Assembly: GCA_029243395.1 (NCBI GenBank)
Contig: JAQWSE010000013.1
Span: 62,001-126,000 of the forward strand
DNA: 64,000 nt
Source of the DNA: Paracoccaceae bacterium
Lineage (GTDB): Bacteria > Pseudomonadota > Alphaproteobacteria > Rhodobacterales > Rhodobacteraceae
Direction: 5' to 3'
The notes beneath the pieces were generated by a model. The model worked only from the letters and a program-made list of their open reading frames with translations. It searched no databases and was not told where the DNA came from. The translations under genes were made by a program, and so were the position numbers. Positions 25,521 through 35,200 of this stretch are shown one piece after another. How positions within the stretch are numbered: position 1 is the first letter of the stretch; each line of letters starts with the position of its first letter.

Positions 25521-27005
25521 TTAATCTTCAACGCTATCTGGATCGTTTAAATCAATCCAGATGGTTTTTAACTCTGTATATTGATCATGAGCGTGAATAC
25601 CCTTATCTCTTCCTCCGAAACCGGATTGTTTGTAACCCCCAAATGGGGTGCATACACTACCTTCCCCATAACAGTTTATGGTGACCGTACCAGCTCTTAC
25701 TTCTTTAGCAGCTCTCAAGGCTTTACGCGTATTTCCACTAAAAACCGATGCTGTAAGTCCGTAAACAGTATCATTGGCCAGGTGAACAGCTTCCTCATTA
25801 CTGTCAACCTCTATTACGGATAAGATAGGCCCAAAGATTTCTTCCCGGTTTTTCTTGTCATTCTGTAAAACCTCATAAATAGTGGGTGAAACAAATGCAC
25901 CTTCAATTTTTCCACCAACAAGTGCTCCCTTAGTAAGGTGATTACGAACCTTTTTACAGTGGCTAGTGTCTATTAAGGCCCCCAGACGGGTCTTAGGATC
26001 TAATGGATCACCTGTCTTCCAATCGCGGAGCTTGAGCTTTATTTGATGCAGGAGCTCTTTCTTAATACTTCTATGAACAATTAATCTTGATATAGCACTA
26101 CAGTTTTCTCCCATATTCCAAAAAGCACCTGTTACAATGTGGTTTGCGGCTAAATTTATATTGTCAACATCATCAAGGACTATTGCAGGGTTCTTGCCTC
26201 CGCATTCAAGAACTACTTTTTTGAGATTGCTTTCTGCAGAGTATTTAAGGAAAAGGCGACCAGTTTCGGTTGAGCCTGTGAAACTAACCATGTCAACGTG
26301 CATGTGCCTTCCAAGGGGTTCCCCTACTGAAGGTCCGTCACCAGGTAAAATTTGTAAAATTCCTCTTGGTAGTCCTGACTCTAGAGCAAGTTCTGCCACT
26401 CTTAATGCTGTAAGAGATGTTTGCTCGGCCGGCTTTACTATAACGGAACAACCAGCGGCTAAGGCAGGTCCGATTTTCCATGCCAGCATCAGTAATGGAA
26501 AATTCCAAGGCAATACAGCAGCCACGACTCCAATTGGTTCTCGAACAATGATTGATAGAGAATTGTCTTCAAGAGGAGCTGTTTGGTCATAGATTTTATC
26601 AATAGCTTCGGCATGCCATTTAATTGTGTTGATCATTTCTGGAATGTCGATGAGTTCGCAATCTTGAATAGGTTTTCCGCTATCAATTGATTCCATAACC
26701 GCTAGTTCTCTCCTATGTCGCGTAATCAATTTACATAATCTGATTAGGGTTTCTTTGCGTTCGGCAGGGGGAGTTCTTGCCCATCTTCCATCTTCAAAAG
26801 CTTCTCTTGCTTTTTCGACAGCTAGATTTACATCTTGCTTATTTGCCGTGCTAATTTTTGTTATTTCAGTTTTGTTTGAGGGATTCAGACATTTCATTTC
26901 TGGTCCGTGACCCTTACGAAACTTACCGTCTATAAATGGACTGCAGGGTGGATCAATGTTTTGTGCAATAGTAACATATTCCAATTTTGTTAAAAGATCA
27001 GACAT
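25521..27005 (-). CDS. Aldehyde dehydrogenase, betaine-aldehyde/semialdehyde type
   Basis: A 494-residue NAD(P)-dependent aldehyde dehydrogenase. PWNFPLLMLAWKIGPALAAG forms part of the cofactor site, the general base Glu lies in VLECGGKNP, and the nucleophile Cys in MGENCSA. The C-terminal TPFGGYKQSGFGGRDKG is typical of the betaine-aldehyde/4-aminobutyraldehyde/2-oxoglutarate-semialdehyde groups. GGGAGATAATCTTA precedes the ATG. It is second in the reverse operon, five bases after the DapA-like gene. With a DapA-family partner the natural guess is a semialdehyde produced from that lyase; the exact substrate is not shown by sequence. Confidence 0.88.
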   Translation of the reverse strand: MSDLLTKLEYVTIAQNIDPPCSPFIDGKFRKGHGPEMKCLNPSNKTEITKISTANKQDVNLAVEKAREAFEDGRWARTPPAERKETLIRLCKLITRHRRELAVMESIDSGKPIQDCELIDIPEMINTIKWHAEAIDKIYDQTAPLEDNSLSIIVREPIGVVAAVLPWNFPLLMLAWKIGPALAAGCSVIVKPAEQTSLTALRVAELALESGLPRGILQILPGDGPSVGEPLGRHMHVDMVSFTGSTETGRLFLKYSAESNLKKVVLECGGKNPAIVLDDVDNINLAANHIVTGAFWNMGENCSAISRLIVHRSIKKELLHQIKLKLRDWKTGDPLDPKTRLGALIDTSHCKKVRNHLTKGALVGGKIEGAFVSPTIYEVLQNDKKNREEIFGPILSVIEVDSNEEAVHLANDTVYGLTASVFSGNTRKALRAAKEVRAGTVTINCYGEGSVCTPFGGYKQSGFGGRDKGIHAHDQYTELKTIWIDLNDPDSVED

Positions 27006-27010
27006 TAAGA

Positions 27011-27910
27011 TTATCTCCCAAACCCAAAGATGGATTTATTCATGGTTTTTATGACTTCTGCGAGAACTCTTTTTTCATCTTTATTCAGGGGGTATAGAGG
27101 TTTTCTAGGTGGTCCCGCACTAATACCACGTAATGTTAGGCCGAATTTAATGCTTTGGACAAATTTCCCCCCTTGTTCCAAAACATTCATTAAGGGTAAC
27201 ATAGCTGACATAATTTTCCGCCCCTTATTAAAATCTCCTTCGATGACGCAAGCCTTATAAAGGGCTATATGTGCCTCTGGAGCAAAGTTTGAACCAGCGC
27301 AGACCCAACTTTTTGCACCCCATGCAAAAAACTCTAGAGCTTGGTCATCCATGCCGCAGGAAAGAGCAATGTGTGGGTAATCTCTTGCTAGCATATGGAG
27401 TCTATTGGGATTCCCGGAACTCTCCTTTATGGCACAAAAATTGGTAGATCGCCCCAATCTATCCAAAGTATCTTCGTCCATATCTACACTCATTCGGCCA
27501 GGGTAATTATAAAGCATCACTGGCAAGTTTGCAGCCTTGTCGATGGCAAGAGCATGTAGCGCTATCTCTCGTCCAGTAGGACACGCATACGGGGGCGTCG
27601 CGATAAGAATAGCGTCCGCTCCTGTCTTTTTGGCTTGTTTTGCGTATTCGATGCTATCTTCGGTTCTTATGGCCCCTGTTCCTACTATTGTTGGGACCCT
27701 TCCGTTAATCATTTCTTTTGCTATGGCCATGAGTTTAAATCTTTCCTTCATGGTCATAGCATAGTATTCACCAGTGGTTCCGGCTATGACTATACCATGG
27801 ATGCCACAGTCAATAAGCATATCTATGGTTTTTGCCATAGCCGCCTGGTTAAGATCACCGTTATCGGCAAAAGGGGCGACTAAGGGAGTGTATATACCTT
27901 CAAATTCCAT
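27011..27910 (-). CDS. DapA-family aldolase/deaminase (class I, Schiff-base lysine)
   Basis: A 299-residue TIM-barrel enzyme of the dihydrodipicolinate synthase/N-acetylneuraminate lyase family. The carboxylate-binding GTTGEYY, the catalytic Tyr in MLYNYPGRM and the Schiff-base Lys in FCAIKESSGN are all present. True DapA is normally chromosomally isolated or with lysine genes; here the gene opens an operon with an aldehyde dehydrogenase, an MttB-like methyltransferase and a DAO oxidase, so a catabolic role is likely, for example the pyrroline-4-hydroxy-2-carboxylate deaminase step of hydroxyproline breakdown. ATG 27910 was chosen over TTG 27925. Confidence 0.85.
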   Translation of the reverse strand: MEFEGIYTPLVAPFADNGDLNQAAMAKTIDMLIDCGIHGIVIAGTTGEYYAMTMKERFKLMAIAKEMINGRVPTIVGTGAIRTEDSIEYAKQAKKTGADAILIATPPYACPTGREIALHALAIDKAANLPVMLYNYPGRMSVDMDEDTLDRLGRSTNFCAIKESSGNPNRLHMLARDYPHIALSCGMDDQALEFFAWGAKSWVCAGSNFAPEAHIALYKACVIEGDFNKGRKIMSAMLPLMNVLEQGGKFVQSIKFGLTLRGISAGPPRKPLYPLNKDEKRVLAEVIKTMNKSIFGFGR

Positions 27911-28192
27911 TTTGTAAGTACTCAACCATAGTTCAAGTAATATAAATTATGTTCTATAAAATTATAAAATCCTAAGAAATTTTTCAGAAAAGTAAAGAAA
28001 GTTATGAATAGCTAGAATTTTATATGAGGCTAATGAAGTCATTATTTGAGCAGGTAGGGTTGTTGTAATTCTTACAGATAGGAAAGGTGGAAAAAGGTAA
28101 TTTAATGTCTTTTTTTGCTTCTATATATGCTAAACATCTATCTTAGTATATAAACGGGTATTTAACGAGATAATCGCCATGCGGAGAAGCAC

Positions 28193-29350
28193 ATGAAAAA
28201 GCGTGAATTTAAAGTTTCTGAATTTGAAATGCGTATGGCAAGAGCTCAAGAAATCATGCATCGAAGAAACCTTGATGCAATTTTAGTAACTACCCCACAG
28301 AATATTCGCTATTTCACGGGCTTTGACTCCCAATTTTGGGAAAGTCCTACGAGACCTTGGTTTGTAGTCGTGCCAGGAGAGGGTAAGCCAATTGCCGTAG
28401 TTCCAGAAATAGGAGCGAGTGAAATGAAAAGAACATGGGTGGAAGATGTGCGTTCTTGGCCATCACCCATCCCGGAGGATGATGGAATATCACTGTTGAG
28501 TGATGTTGTTAATAGCTTGGCAACTAAGTTCAACACTATTGGTGCGGAGCTTGGGAGAGAAATGACCCTCAGGATGCCTGTTAATGATTTTCTAAAACTT
28601 CGCACTTTTATAAAAAGACAAATTATAGATGGATCTCCGGCTTTGTGGGAGATGCGAATGGTTAAGACTGAATCTGAAATTCAGAGAATAGGACACATTT
28701 GTAAGCTAGCTAGTGAATCCTATCAGGATCTTCCAAAATATCTAAATATTGGTGAAACAGAAAGAGACGCTGTGAGAAAATTGCGCATTGATTTAACAAA
28801 AAGAGGAGCCGACTCTATTCCCTTTTTGCCTGCAGTTTCGGGTGAAGGTGGTGTTTCACAAATTGTTTGTGGGCCTAGCGATCGAAAATTAGAGAATGGG
28901 GACATCCTATTTATGGATACAGGTTCTACCTATGACGGCTATTTTTGTGATTTTGATCGAAATTTTGCTATAGGCAAAATTTCAGACGAAGCTAGGAAAG
29001 TACATGATTTGTTATGGAAAGCGACAGAATCTGGGATTGCTGCGTCTGTGCCGGGGATGACAACTGAAGATGTATGGTTTGCTATGAACAAGGTGATTGA
29101 AGAGGGGAGTGTTAAAGGAAATAATGCCGGTCGTTTGGGTCATGGGGTAGGCTTGCAGTTGACGGAACCTCCTTCACATAGACGGGGGGATAAAACTAAA
29201 TTGGTTCCTAATATGGTCATTACGATTGAACCCGGTCTTGAGTATTTGCCAGGAAAAATGCTTGTACATGAGGAAAATATTGTTGTGACTGAAGACGGAC
29301 CAAAATTATTAACTATACGTGCCCCACGTGAAATGCCTGTAATCACATAA
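28193..29350 (+). CDS. M24-family peptidase (Xaa-Pro peptidase/creatinase fold)
   Basis: A 385-residue pita-bread enzyme. The N-terminal creatinase-like domain begins MARAQEIMHRRNLDAILVT; the C-terminal catalytic domain carries dinuclear metal ligands in LFMDTGSTYDGYFCDFDR (two Asp), LGHGVGLQLTEPPS (His), TIEPGLEY (Glu) and VHEENIVVTE (Glu). Such proteins cleave Xaa-Pro dipeptides or, in the creatinase and ectoine hydrolase branches, C-N bonds of small nitrogen compounds. GGAGAAGCAC before the ATG is a good ribosome site. It is divergent from the DapA/ALDH/MttB/DAO operon and 13 bases before a second aldehyde dehydrogenase, so it may feed the same route. Confidence 0.85.
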   Translation: MKKREFKVSEFEMRMARAQEIMHRRNLDAILVTTPQNIRYFTGFDSQFWESPTRPWFVVVPGEGKPIAVVPEIGASEMKRTWVEDVRSWPSPIPEDDGISLLSDVVNSLATKFNTIGAELGREMTLRMPVNDFLKLRTFIKRQIIDGSPALWEMRMVKTESEIQRIGHICKLASESYQDLPKYLNIGETERDAVRKLRIDLTKRGADSIPFLPAVSGEGGVSQIVCGPSDRKLENGDILFMDTGSTYDGYFCDFDRNFAIGKISDEARKVHDLLWKATESGIAASVPGMTTEDVWFAMNKVIEEGSVKGNNAGRLGHGVGLQLTEPPSHRRGDKTKLVPNMVITIEPGLEYLPGKMLVHEENIVVTEDGPKLLTIRAPREMPVIT

Positions 29351-29363
29351 CACGTAGTTTCTT

Positions 29364-30773
29364 ATGTCATATATTACTATGCGCGATATTCTTGAATTAC
29401 AAAAAGAGACATTCCTTTCTGAAGGCTCACCTTCTTATGATATTAGGGTCGATCGTTTAAGCCGATGTGTTGCCCTCTTGAGAGAATATGAAGATAAGAT
29501 AGTGAAAGCCTTAAAACTAGATTTTAAATCAAGATCCAGTGATGAAATTAAGATTTCAGAGATTGATCAAAGTATTAGGAATATAACTTTTACAATTAAG
29601 AATCTAAAAAAATGGATGAAACCCATAAGACGACAGTCTTCATTTGGTGCTGGATTTCTTGGTGCAAAATCTGTTATGCAACCATCCCCTTTAGGTAGCG
29701 TAGGAATCATTGCTCCATGGAATTTTCCTGTTGGTATGATTTTTTATCCTGCTGCTTCTATTTTTGCTTCTGGAAACCGAATTATGGCAAAACCTTCGGA
29801 GATCACTGTGCATACAGCTAATCTGATGAAAGAAGCCGTAGCAAAGTATTTTGACGAAACTGAATTTGCGATTTGTCTTGGAGGTCCAAAAGTGGGAGAA
29901 AGCTTTTCTAAACTACATTTGGATCATTTACTTTACGTTGGAAGTAATCAAATTGCAAAAAAAGTGCTCGTCAATAGTTCTAAGAATCTTGTCCCGACTA
30001 CTCTCGAACTTGGAGGGAAAAGCCCAACTATCATTTCAGATGATGCTAATCTCCATTTGGCAGCGAAACGGATTTTATTTGCTAAAACTTTAAATGCAGG
30101 CCAAATATGTTTGGCCCCAGATTATGTATTTGTAAAAAAAGGTTTCGAACATTCTTTGATAAATGAATTAAAGAAAGTATTTGATAGTTTTTATCCTGAA
30201 AATGGGCAACACGACTATACATCAATGGTAAACGCTGAGCATTTTGCAAGGATAAATGCCTGCATAGAAGATGCTGTTTCCAAAGGAGCTAATCTTATCA
30301 ACTTGGGTAAATTTGATGCCAAAGATAAAAATTTGATTACAACAAAAGTACTTCTAAATGTGAGTAGTGAAATGAAGGTCATGAGGCAAGAAATATTTGG
30401 TCCCATACTTCCAGTCTTAAGTTATGAAAATCTAGAAGAGGTGGTCAATTATATCAATTCCCATGATCGTCCATTAGGCCTATACTTTTTTGGTCATAGA
30501 AAGAAAGATCATCAATATATTATAAAAAATACCCGTTCTGGCGGGGTTACATTTAATGATACAGTATTTCATTTGCTGCAGTCGAGATTACCTTTTGGTG
30601 GAGTAGGGGAGTCTGGATATGGTTGTTATCATGGTTTTGAAGGTTTTTTGAATTTCTCAAATCTAAAGAGTATTTATTACCAAACTAACCATGATAGTTT
30701 CTTTTCCTTAGTTCGGCCTCCACGTGGTAAGTATTTTAAATTAGTATCGAGCATCATGAACAAGTTGAGTTAG
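29364..30773 (+). CDS. Aldehyde dehydrogenase, coniferyl/fatty-aldehyde type
   Basis: A 469-residue NAD(P)-dependent aldehyde dehydrogenase of the class 3-like short group. Marks are IIAPWNFPVGMIFYPAASIFASGN, the general base in TLELGGKSP, and the nucleophile Cys in NAGQICLAPDY. The C-terminus SRLPFGGVGESGYGCYHGFEGF is characteristic of coniferyl-aldehyde/fatty-aldehyde dehydrogenases, different from the betaine-aldehyde type in the facing operon. It follows the M24 peptidase by 13 bases and is probably cotranscribed. The substrate is uncertain. Confidence 0.87.
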   Translation: MSYITMRDILELQKETFLSEGSPSYDIRVDRLSRCVALLREYEDKIVKALKLDFKSRSSDEIKISEIDQSIRNITFTIKNLKKWMKPIRRQSSFGAGFLGAKSVMQPSPLGSVGIIAPWNFPVGMIFYPAASIFASGNRIMAKPSEITVHTANLMKEAVAKYFDETEFAICLGGPKVGESFSKLHLDHLLYVGSNQIAKKVLVNSSKNLVPTTLELGGKSPTIISDDANLHLAAKRILFAKTLNAGQICLAPDYVFVKKGFEHSLINELKKVFDSFYPENGQHDYTSMVNAEHFARINACIEDAVSKGANLINLGKFDAKDKNLITTKVLLNVSSEMKVMRQEIFGPILPVLSYENLEEVVNYINSHDRPLGLYFFGHRKKDHQYIIKNTRSGGVTFNDTVFHLLQSRLPFGGVGESGYGCYHGFEGFLNFSNLKSIYYQTNHDSFFSLVRPPRGKYFKLVSSIMNKLS

Positions 30774-30917
30774 ATGAAGTCATGGTCAGTAGAATACCTG
30801 AATTTCAAATACAAATAACTAATTTAGAATTCGGTGAATAATTGATAAACAAGATATGACTTGTAACCTTAGTAAGGTACATCTTTAAAGACTAGTAAGT
30901 TTTTGCGAGAAATAAAC

Positions 30918-32057
30918 TCATTCATTATTAGGTTTCTTTTGGAAAGTTCTAATGGTTGAGACAAGTAAATACATTGTTCCTGCAGATATTAAGAAGATGC
31001 TAAGTCCAAACTGGATGCTCAAATCTATCATTTTCCCTGCGATCATTGGTCCTGAAAGACTGGAAATCTCGAAAATAATAATAAAAGATGCATTTGCAGC
31101 AATTAACTGCTCTCCCTTATAACGCTCTGATAATAGAGAAAGAGACAAAGTGTAAATGCAATAAATCAATCCACATCCTAAAAAAGCTAAAGAAAGCGTT
31201 AAGAAAATTTGGTTGAGAAAGAAGGGTATAAAACTACAACACAATATACCCAAAAATGTTACAAGATTAGCTGTTTGACGTTTACCTGCCCAGTCTGACA
31301 ATAAGGCAACAGGATACTGAAAAACCACATTTCCCAAGCCCATAACGATTGGGAACAAAAAGGCAAGCTCTATGGTGACGTTCGGAACCCTGGCCACTAG
31401 GGCAGGTAACAGACTAATTAATGATAAGTCTACTACTCCGACCAATATGCATCCCACAGCAATTGTGGGGGCAGTTTTAATTAGAAAAAAGGGGGAACCA
31501 ATATTTTTTACAGCTCTGCTGGGTTGATGTCGCCTTAGAAGGAACAATGGTAAGATACAAATGACTTGAAAAAATCCTAGTATGAAGAAGGGAGTTATAG
31601 TTACATATCCAGTCATCCAAATAATCATAGGACCCATAGAAAAACCTAAAGCCATTGCGGAGGTATAAAGGGCCATTGCCTTCGTACGATTATTTTCCGT
31701 GACCAGATTTCCTAGCCAGGCTTCAGATACTACCCAGTGCAGCCCAAAACCTAAGCCGGCAATGACCCTAAAACTAAACCAAATCACTTCGTTATCAAAG
31801 TAGCGGAACCCTATGGTTGTAATAGCTCCAATAAAGAGACCTAAGGTGCAACCGTTTAGATAACCTATTTTTCTAACAATTAATGACCCAAAATAGGCAC
31901 TTATAATCACACCAATTGAGGCAGCCCCAGTTATGATGCCAATTTTTGAGAATGATAAATCCTGGGACTCTAACCATAATGCGACCAAGGGTATGTAGCC
32001 GCCAAAGGCTATCCCGAGACCAAGTGTTGATAAGAAAATTGGTAGCAAGCCCCACAT
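30918..32057 (-). CDS. MFS transporter, YcaD/YfkF-like multidrug or metabolite exporter
   Basis: A 379-residue membrane protein with about 12 hydrophobic segments from the ATG at 32057. The major-facilitator loop 2-3 region and the GLGFGLHWVVSEAWLGNLVTENNRTKAMALYTSAMALGFSMGP segment match the YcaD/UMF-type MFS group. An in-frame ATG at 32192 would add 45 polar residues before the first membrane span and would collide with the flagellin promoter region, so the shorter form is preferred. It converges with the aldehyde dehydrogenase and is divergent from the giant flagellin gene. The substrate is unknown. Confidence 0.8.
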   Translation of the reverse strand: MWGLLPIFLSTLGLGIAFGGYIPLVALWLESQDLSFSKIGIITGAASIGVIISAYFGSLIVRKIGYLNGCTLGLFIGAITTIGFRYFDNEVIWFSFRVIAGLGFGLHWVVSEAWLGNLVTENNRTKAMALYTSAMALGFSMGPMIIWMTGYVTITPFFILGFFQVICILPLFLLRRHQPSRAVKNIGSPFFLIKTAPTIAVGCILVGVVDLSLISLLPALVARVPNVTIELAFLFPIVMGLGNVVFQYPVALLSDWAGKRQTANLVTFLGILCCSFIPFFLNQIFLTLSLAFLGCGLIYCIYTLSLSLLSERYKGEQLIAANASFIIIFEISSLSGPMIAGKMIDLSIQFGLSIFLISAGTMYLLVSTIRTFQKKPNNE

Positions 32058-32241
32058 GTCATTAATATTCTTATCTAAAGGCAATTGCCAGGATCCATTT
32101 GTTTGATTTTTAGATTTTCCGCCGCCAGTAGGAATACAGCAAACATGATAAAGTGGAAGTGAATATTTTTCGTGTTGGCATAAAAAATGCACACAGGTTG
32201 TTCAAAACAGTATTTAAAATAATAGAAAATGAGGGATTGTT

Positions 32242-35200
32242 TTGGCTGTTTCAGTTTCAAATAGTCTGACCAGAATATTAGCTTCAGGCATGGAGTCCAA
32301 AGAGAGAGTTCTTGAGGCTTCAATAAAAAGAATGGCAACTGGGGAACGGATACACAAAGGTGCTGATGATGCTGCCGGCATGCACGCAGGAAGTATATTG
32401 GAGTCCCAGGTTAGAGGTTTAACTGTAACTGTGGCTAGGCAGAAAGAAACTTTGAATGATTTATATACTGCAGAGGGTGCTATTATTAAGATAGGAGATC
32501 TCCTCCAACGTATGAGAGAACTTACAATAAATGCGCAGTCGGATACCCTTGATGATGCGGAAAGAAAACTAATTCATCGGGAAGCTAACAGTATTAAAGC
32601 GAGTATTGATTTGGTTGCCATTAGTACCAATTCAAGCGGTGTAAATTTACTTGATGGTTCATATTTGAATAAAAGTATTCAGATGAGCCCACAAGCCTTA
32701 GATACCATGACCTTCAATATAAGTAGTATTAAGGCTGATCAAATGATTTTTGTGAGAGATGATTTAACGATGAAATTGGATTCGACCCCATATATTTTTG
32801 GTTACGACGAGCCATCATTACAAACATCAAGCGCTAATAAAATAGCTGCAGGACAGATTTCTCTTACAGGTCATGAAGGTTTTCATGAAATTACAATTCC
32901 TGCGGGAATGACTGCAAAACAATTTGCGTCCACGGTGGAAGTTCTTGGTAATGGAATTAATGCTAGTGCTGTCACAAAAGCTGAATTGTTTAATATGGCC
33001 AATGCTTCTGGTATTTCATTTAGATTGGGAGCCAATTCTGCTGCTGAATCAGCAGCATCATCAGGAACACTGATCTCAGCAACTATAACAAATGCTAGCG
33101 ATTTAAGTCCACTTGTAACCGCGGTTAATAATAAAACAGGAACAACAGGCGTTTCTGCAGAAATTTCCAGTGGTGGTGCCAGTGTAATTTTAACTAATGC
33201 CGCTGGTGATGACATTTTTATTTCTCACATGGATTTTAGCCCAGAGGGGTTATATGTCAGCAATACTCCTGAAGCAAATCAGAATAGTATTTATGCTAGG
33301 GCCTTAGATAAAGATGGCATCGCGGCAAATGTTGCGAATCCAAATTTATCTCGTGGCGCTGGAACAGATGAAACAGTACGGTTCATTGATAAACATAGGC
33401 ATCAGCACATTGACCAAGAAGAGGGTATTACCTCTGTAAATGTAACGTACAAGGGTTCTGGATATAATACAGCACCTTCTGTTAACTTTTCTGGTGGCGG
33501 TTATAGTACGGATGCAGCAGGCAATGCAGGTTCAAGTGCAAATTATACTGCTACCTTAACCAACGGTGCTGTATCATCTATAGATTTGACAGGTGGTCTT
33601 CTTGCTAGCCGTGGTGATGGTTATGACTCACTGCCTACTGTAACACTATCAGCCCCTCCAACTCAAAGCTTTAATGCTCGATCAGCTATTAACATGGGAA
33701 CTGATACCATAACTCTCGCTAATCATAATTTCCAAACTAACGATAAAATGACTTATTCAAACGGTGGCGGAACTACCTTAAGAGGCCTTTATAATGATGG
33801 ACGAACGTACTACGCCATTAGGGTAGATGCTAATAACATCAAAGTGGCAGCATCAGCAGATGGTGGTGCAATCAATATACGGGCTCGGGGCCAAGCCTTT
33901 AACGCAAGATCGGGTGCCAGTGTATCGGCAGATACTTTTTCTATTTCAAATCATCCTTTTTCTAATGGGGAAGTAATCAATTATATTAGTGGGACAAGGA
34001 CCTTAAGGGGTTTAACGGATGGTAATAATTACACTGTTAGTAATGCGACTACCAATAGTTTTAAACTTTCGGGTGTTGATATAGTTGGCATGTTAGATAG
34101 CTTTGATGCTCAAAGTGATGTAAATCATGCTACGAATAGAATTAGTATTTCAGGAAATAATTTATTAACAAATGATCGTATTACCTATTCTTCGGGTGGA
34201 GGTGCTGCAATAGGAGGATTAACTGATGGTGCGAACTATTATGTGCGGAGCCCTTCTGGCTCTACGATCCAACTCTCGGACAGTTCGGGGAATTTAGTCT
34301 CTATAATTGCCAGAAAGACGGGTAATTTTAATGCTGACAGCGGCGTGAATGTTTCCAATAATAAAATAACTGTTTCGGCGGGCCACTCTTTATCTGATAA
34401 TGATGCAGTAACTTATACTACTAATTCAGGTACGGCCATTGGTGGATTAACTAATGGCGCTACCTATTACGTAAAAAACTTGAGCGGAAATACTTTTGAA
34501 GTTTCTACCAGTTCTGGTGGTTCAACGATTAATTTACTACCTGAACAGAGAAATTTTAATGCTCAAAGTAATGTTTCCAGTAATAGAATATATATGTCGT
34601 CTCACAAATTTTCAGTTAATGATGCTGTCACTTATTCTGCTGAAGGAGGCACTGAAATAACTGGATTAACCGATGGTCAGACGTATTATGTAGCCAGTAG
34701 TGGTAGTGGAAATTATTTGAGACTCAGTAGTACGCTTGGTGGTTCGGCTCTTGCTATAAGTGCGGGATCTTCTGAAGTGCACAAACTTACTGGACAAAAT
34801 TCAGGTTCTGCTTCTGAAACACATGAATTTAATGGAGCCCATGCAGGTGAGAGTGGAACGCACACTTTTACAAACCAATACGCTGGTCCAGATGAATCAC
34901 ATACTTTTATTAGTACTCAATATGCTAGTGCTTCACAAAACCACACCTTTAAAGGTCATACGGCCACTGCAACCGCAGTAGAAGGTCAAGATGATGTCGC
35001 TGATCCGGTATACTATACTAATAAAACATTGGATTACGAGCGCGCCGCGGTCGTGGTTGGAACAGTATCGATGACTAGCCCACTAGCAATAAGACTTAGC
35101 ACTGATAATCCAACGGAAAAATTGGGCTTTTATGGCAGTACTTTTAATTATGACAGCAATGATCAAATGAGTGGTGCATCACTCCCTCCAACAAAAACTG

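Noticed and set aside
28105-28146. A 13-codon leader peptide gene ahead of the M24 peptidase
   Set aside because: It has a purine-rich site but no attenuator-like hairpins or codon bias that I could see; a chance short frame is likelier.
28193-29350. DMSP lyase DddP, also an M24-fold protein
   Set aside because: It is shorter than DddP, lacks the long N-terminal extension that I recall for DddP, and its metal motifs match ordinary Xaa-Pro peptidase/creatinase-type proteins.
30866-30878. Palindrome ACCTTAGTAAGGT as an operator
   Set aside because: It lies between two converging genes where no promoter is expected.
32883-33215. A reverse-strand protein opposite the flagellin
   Set aside because: It is an open frame created by the low-complexity Ala/Thr/Gly codons of the flagellin, without ribosome site or family resemblance.
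33664-34785. A CRISPR array or DNA-level repeat element
   Set aside because: The periodicity is in the protein; units are 204-228 bases, diverged at DNA level, and lie inside one long open frame.
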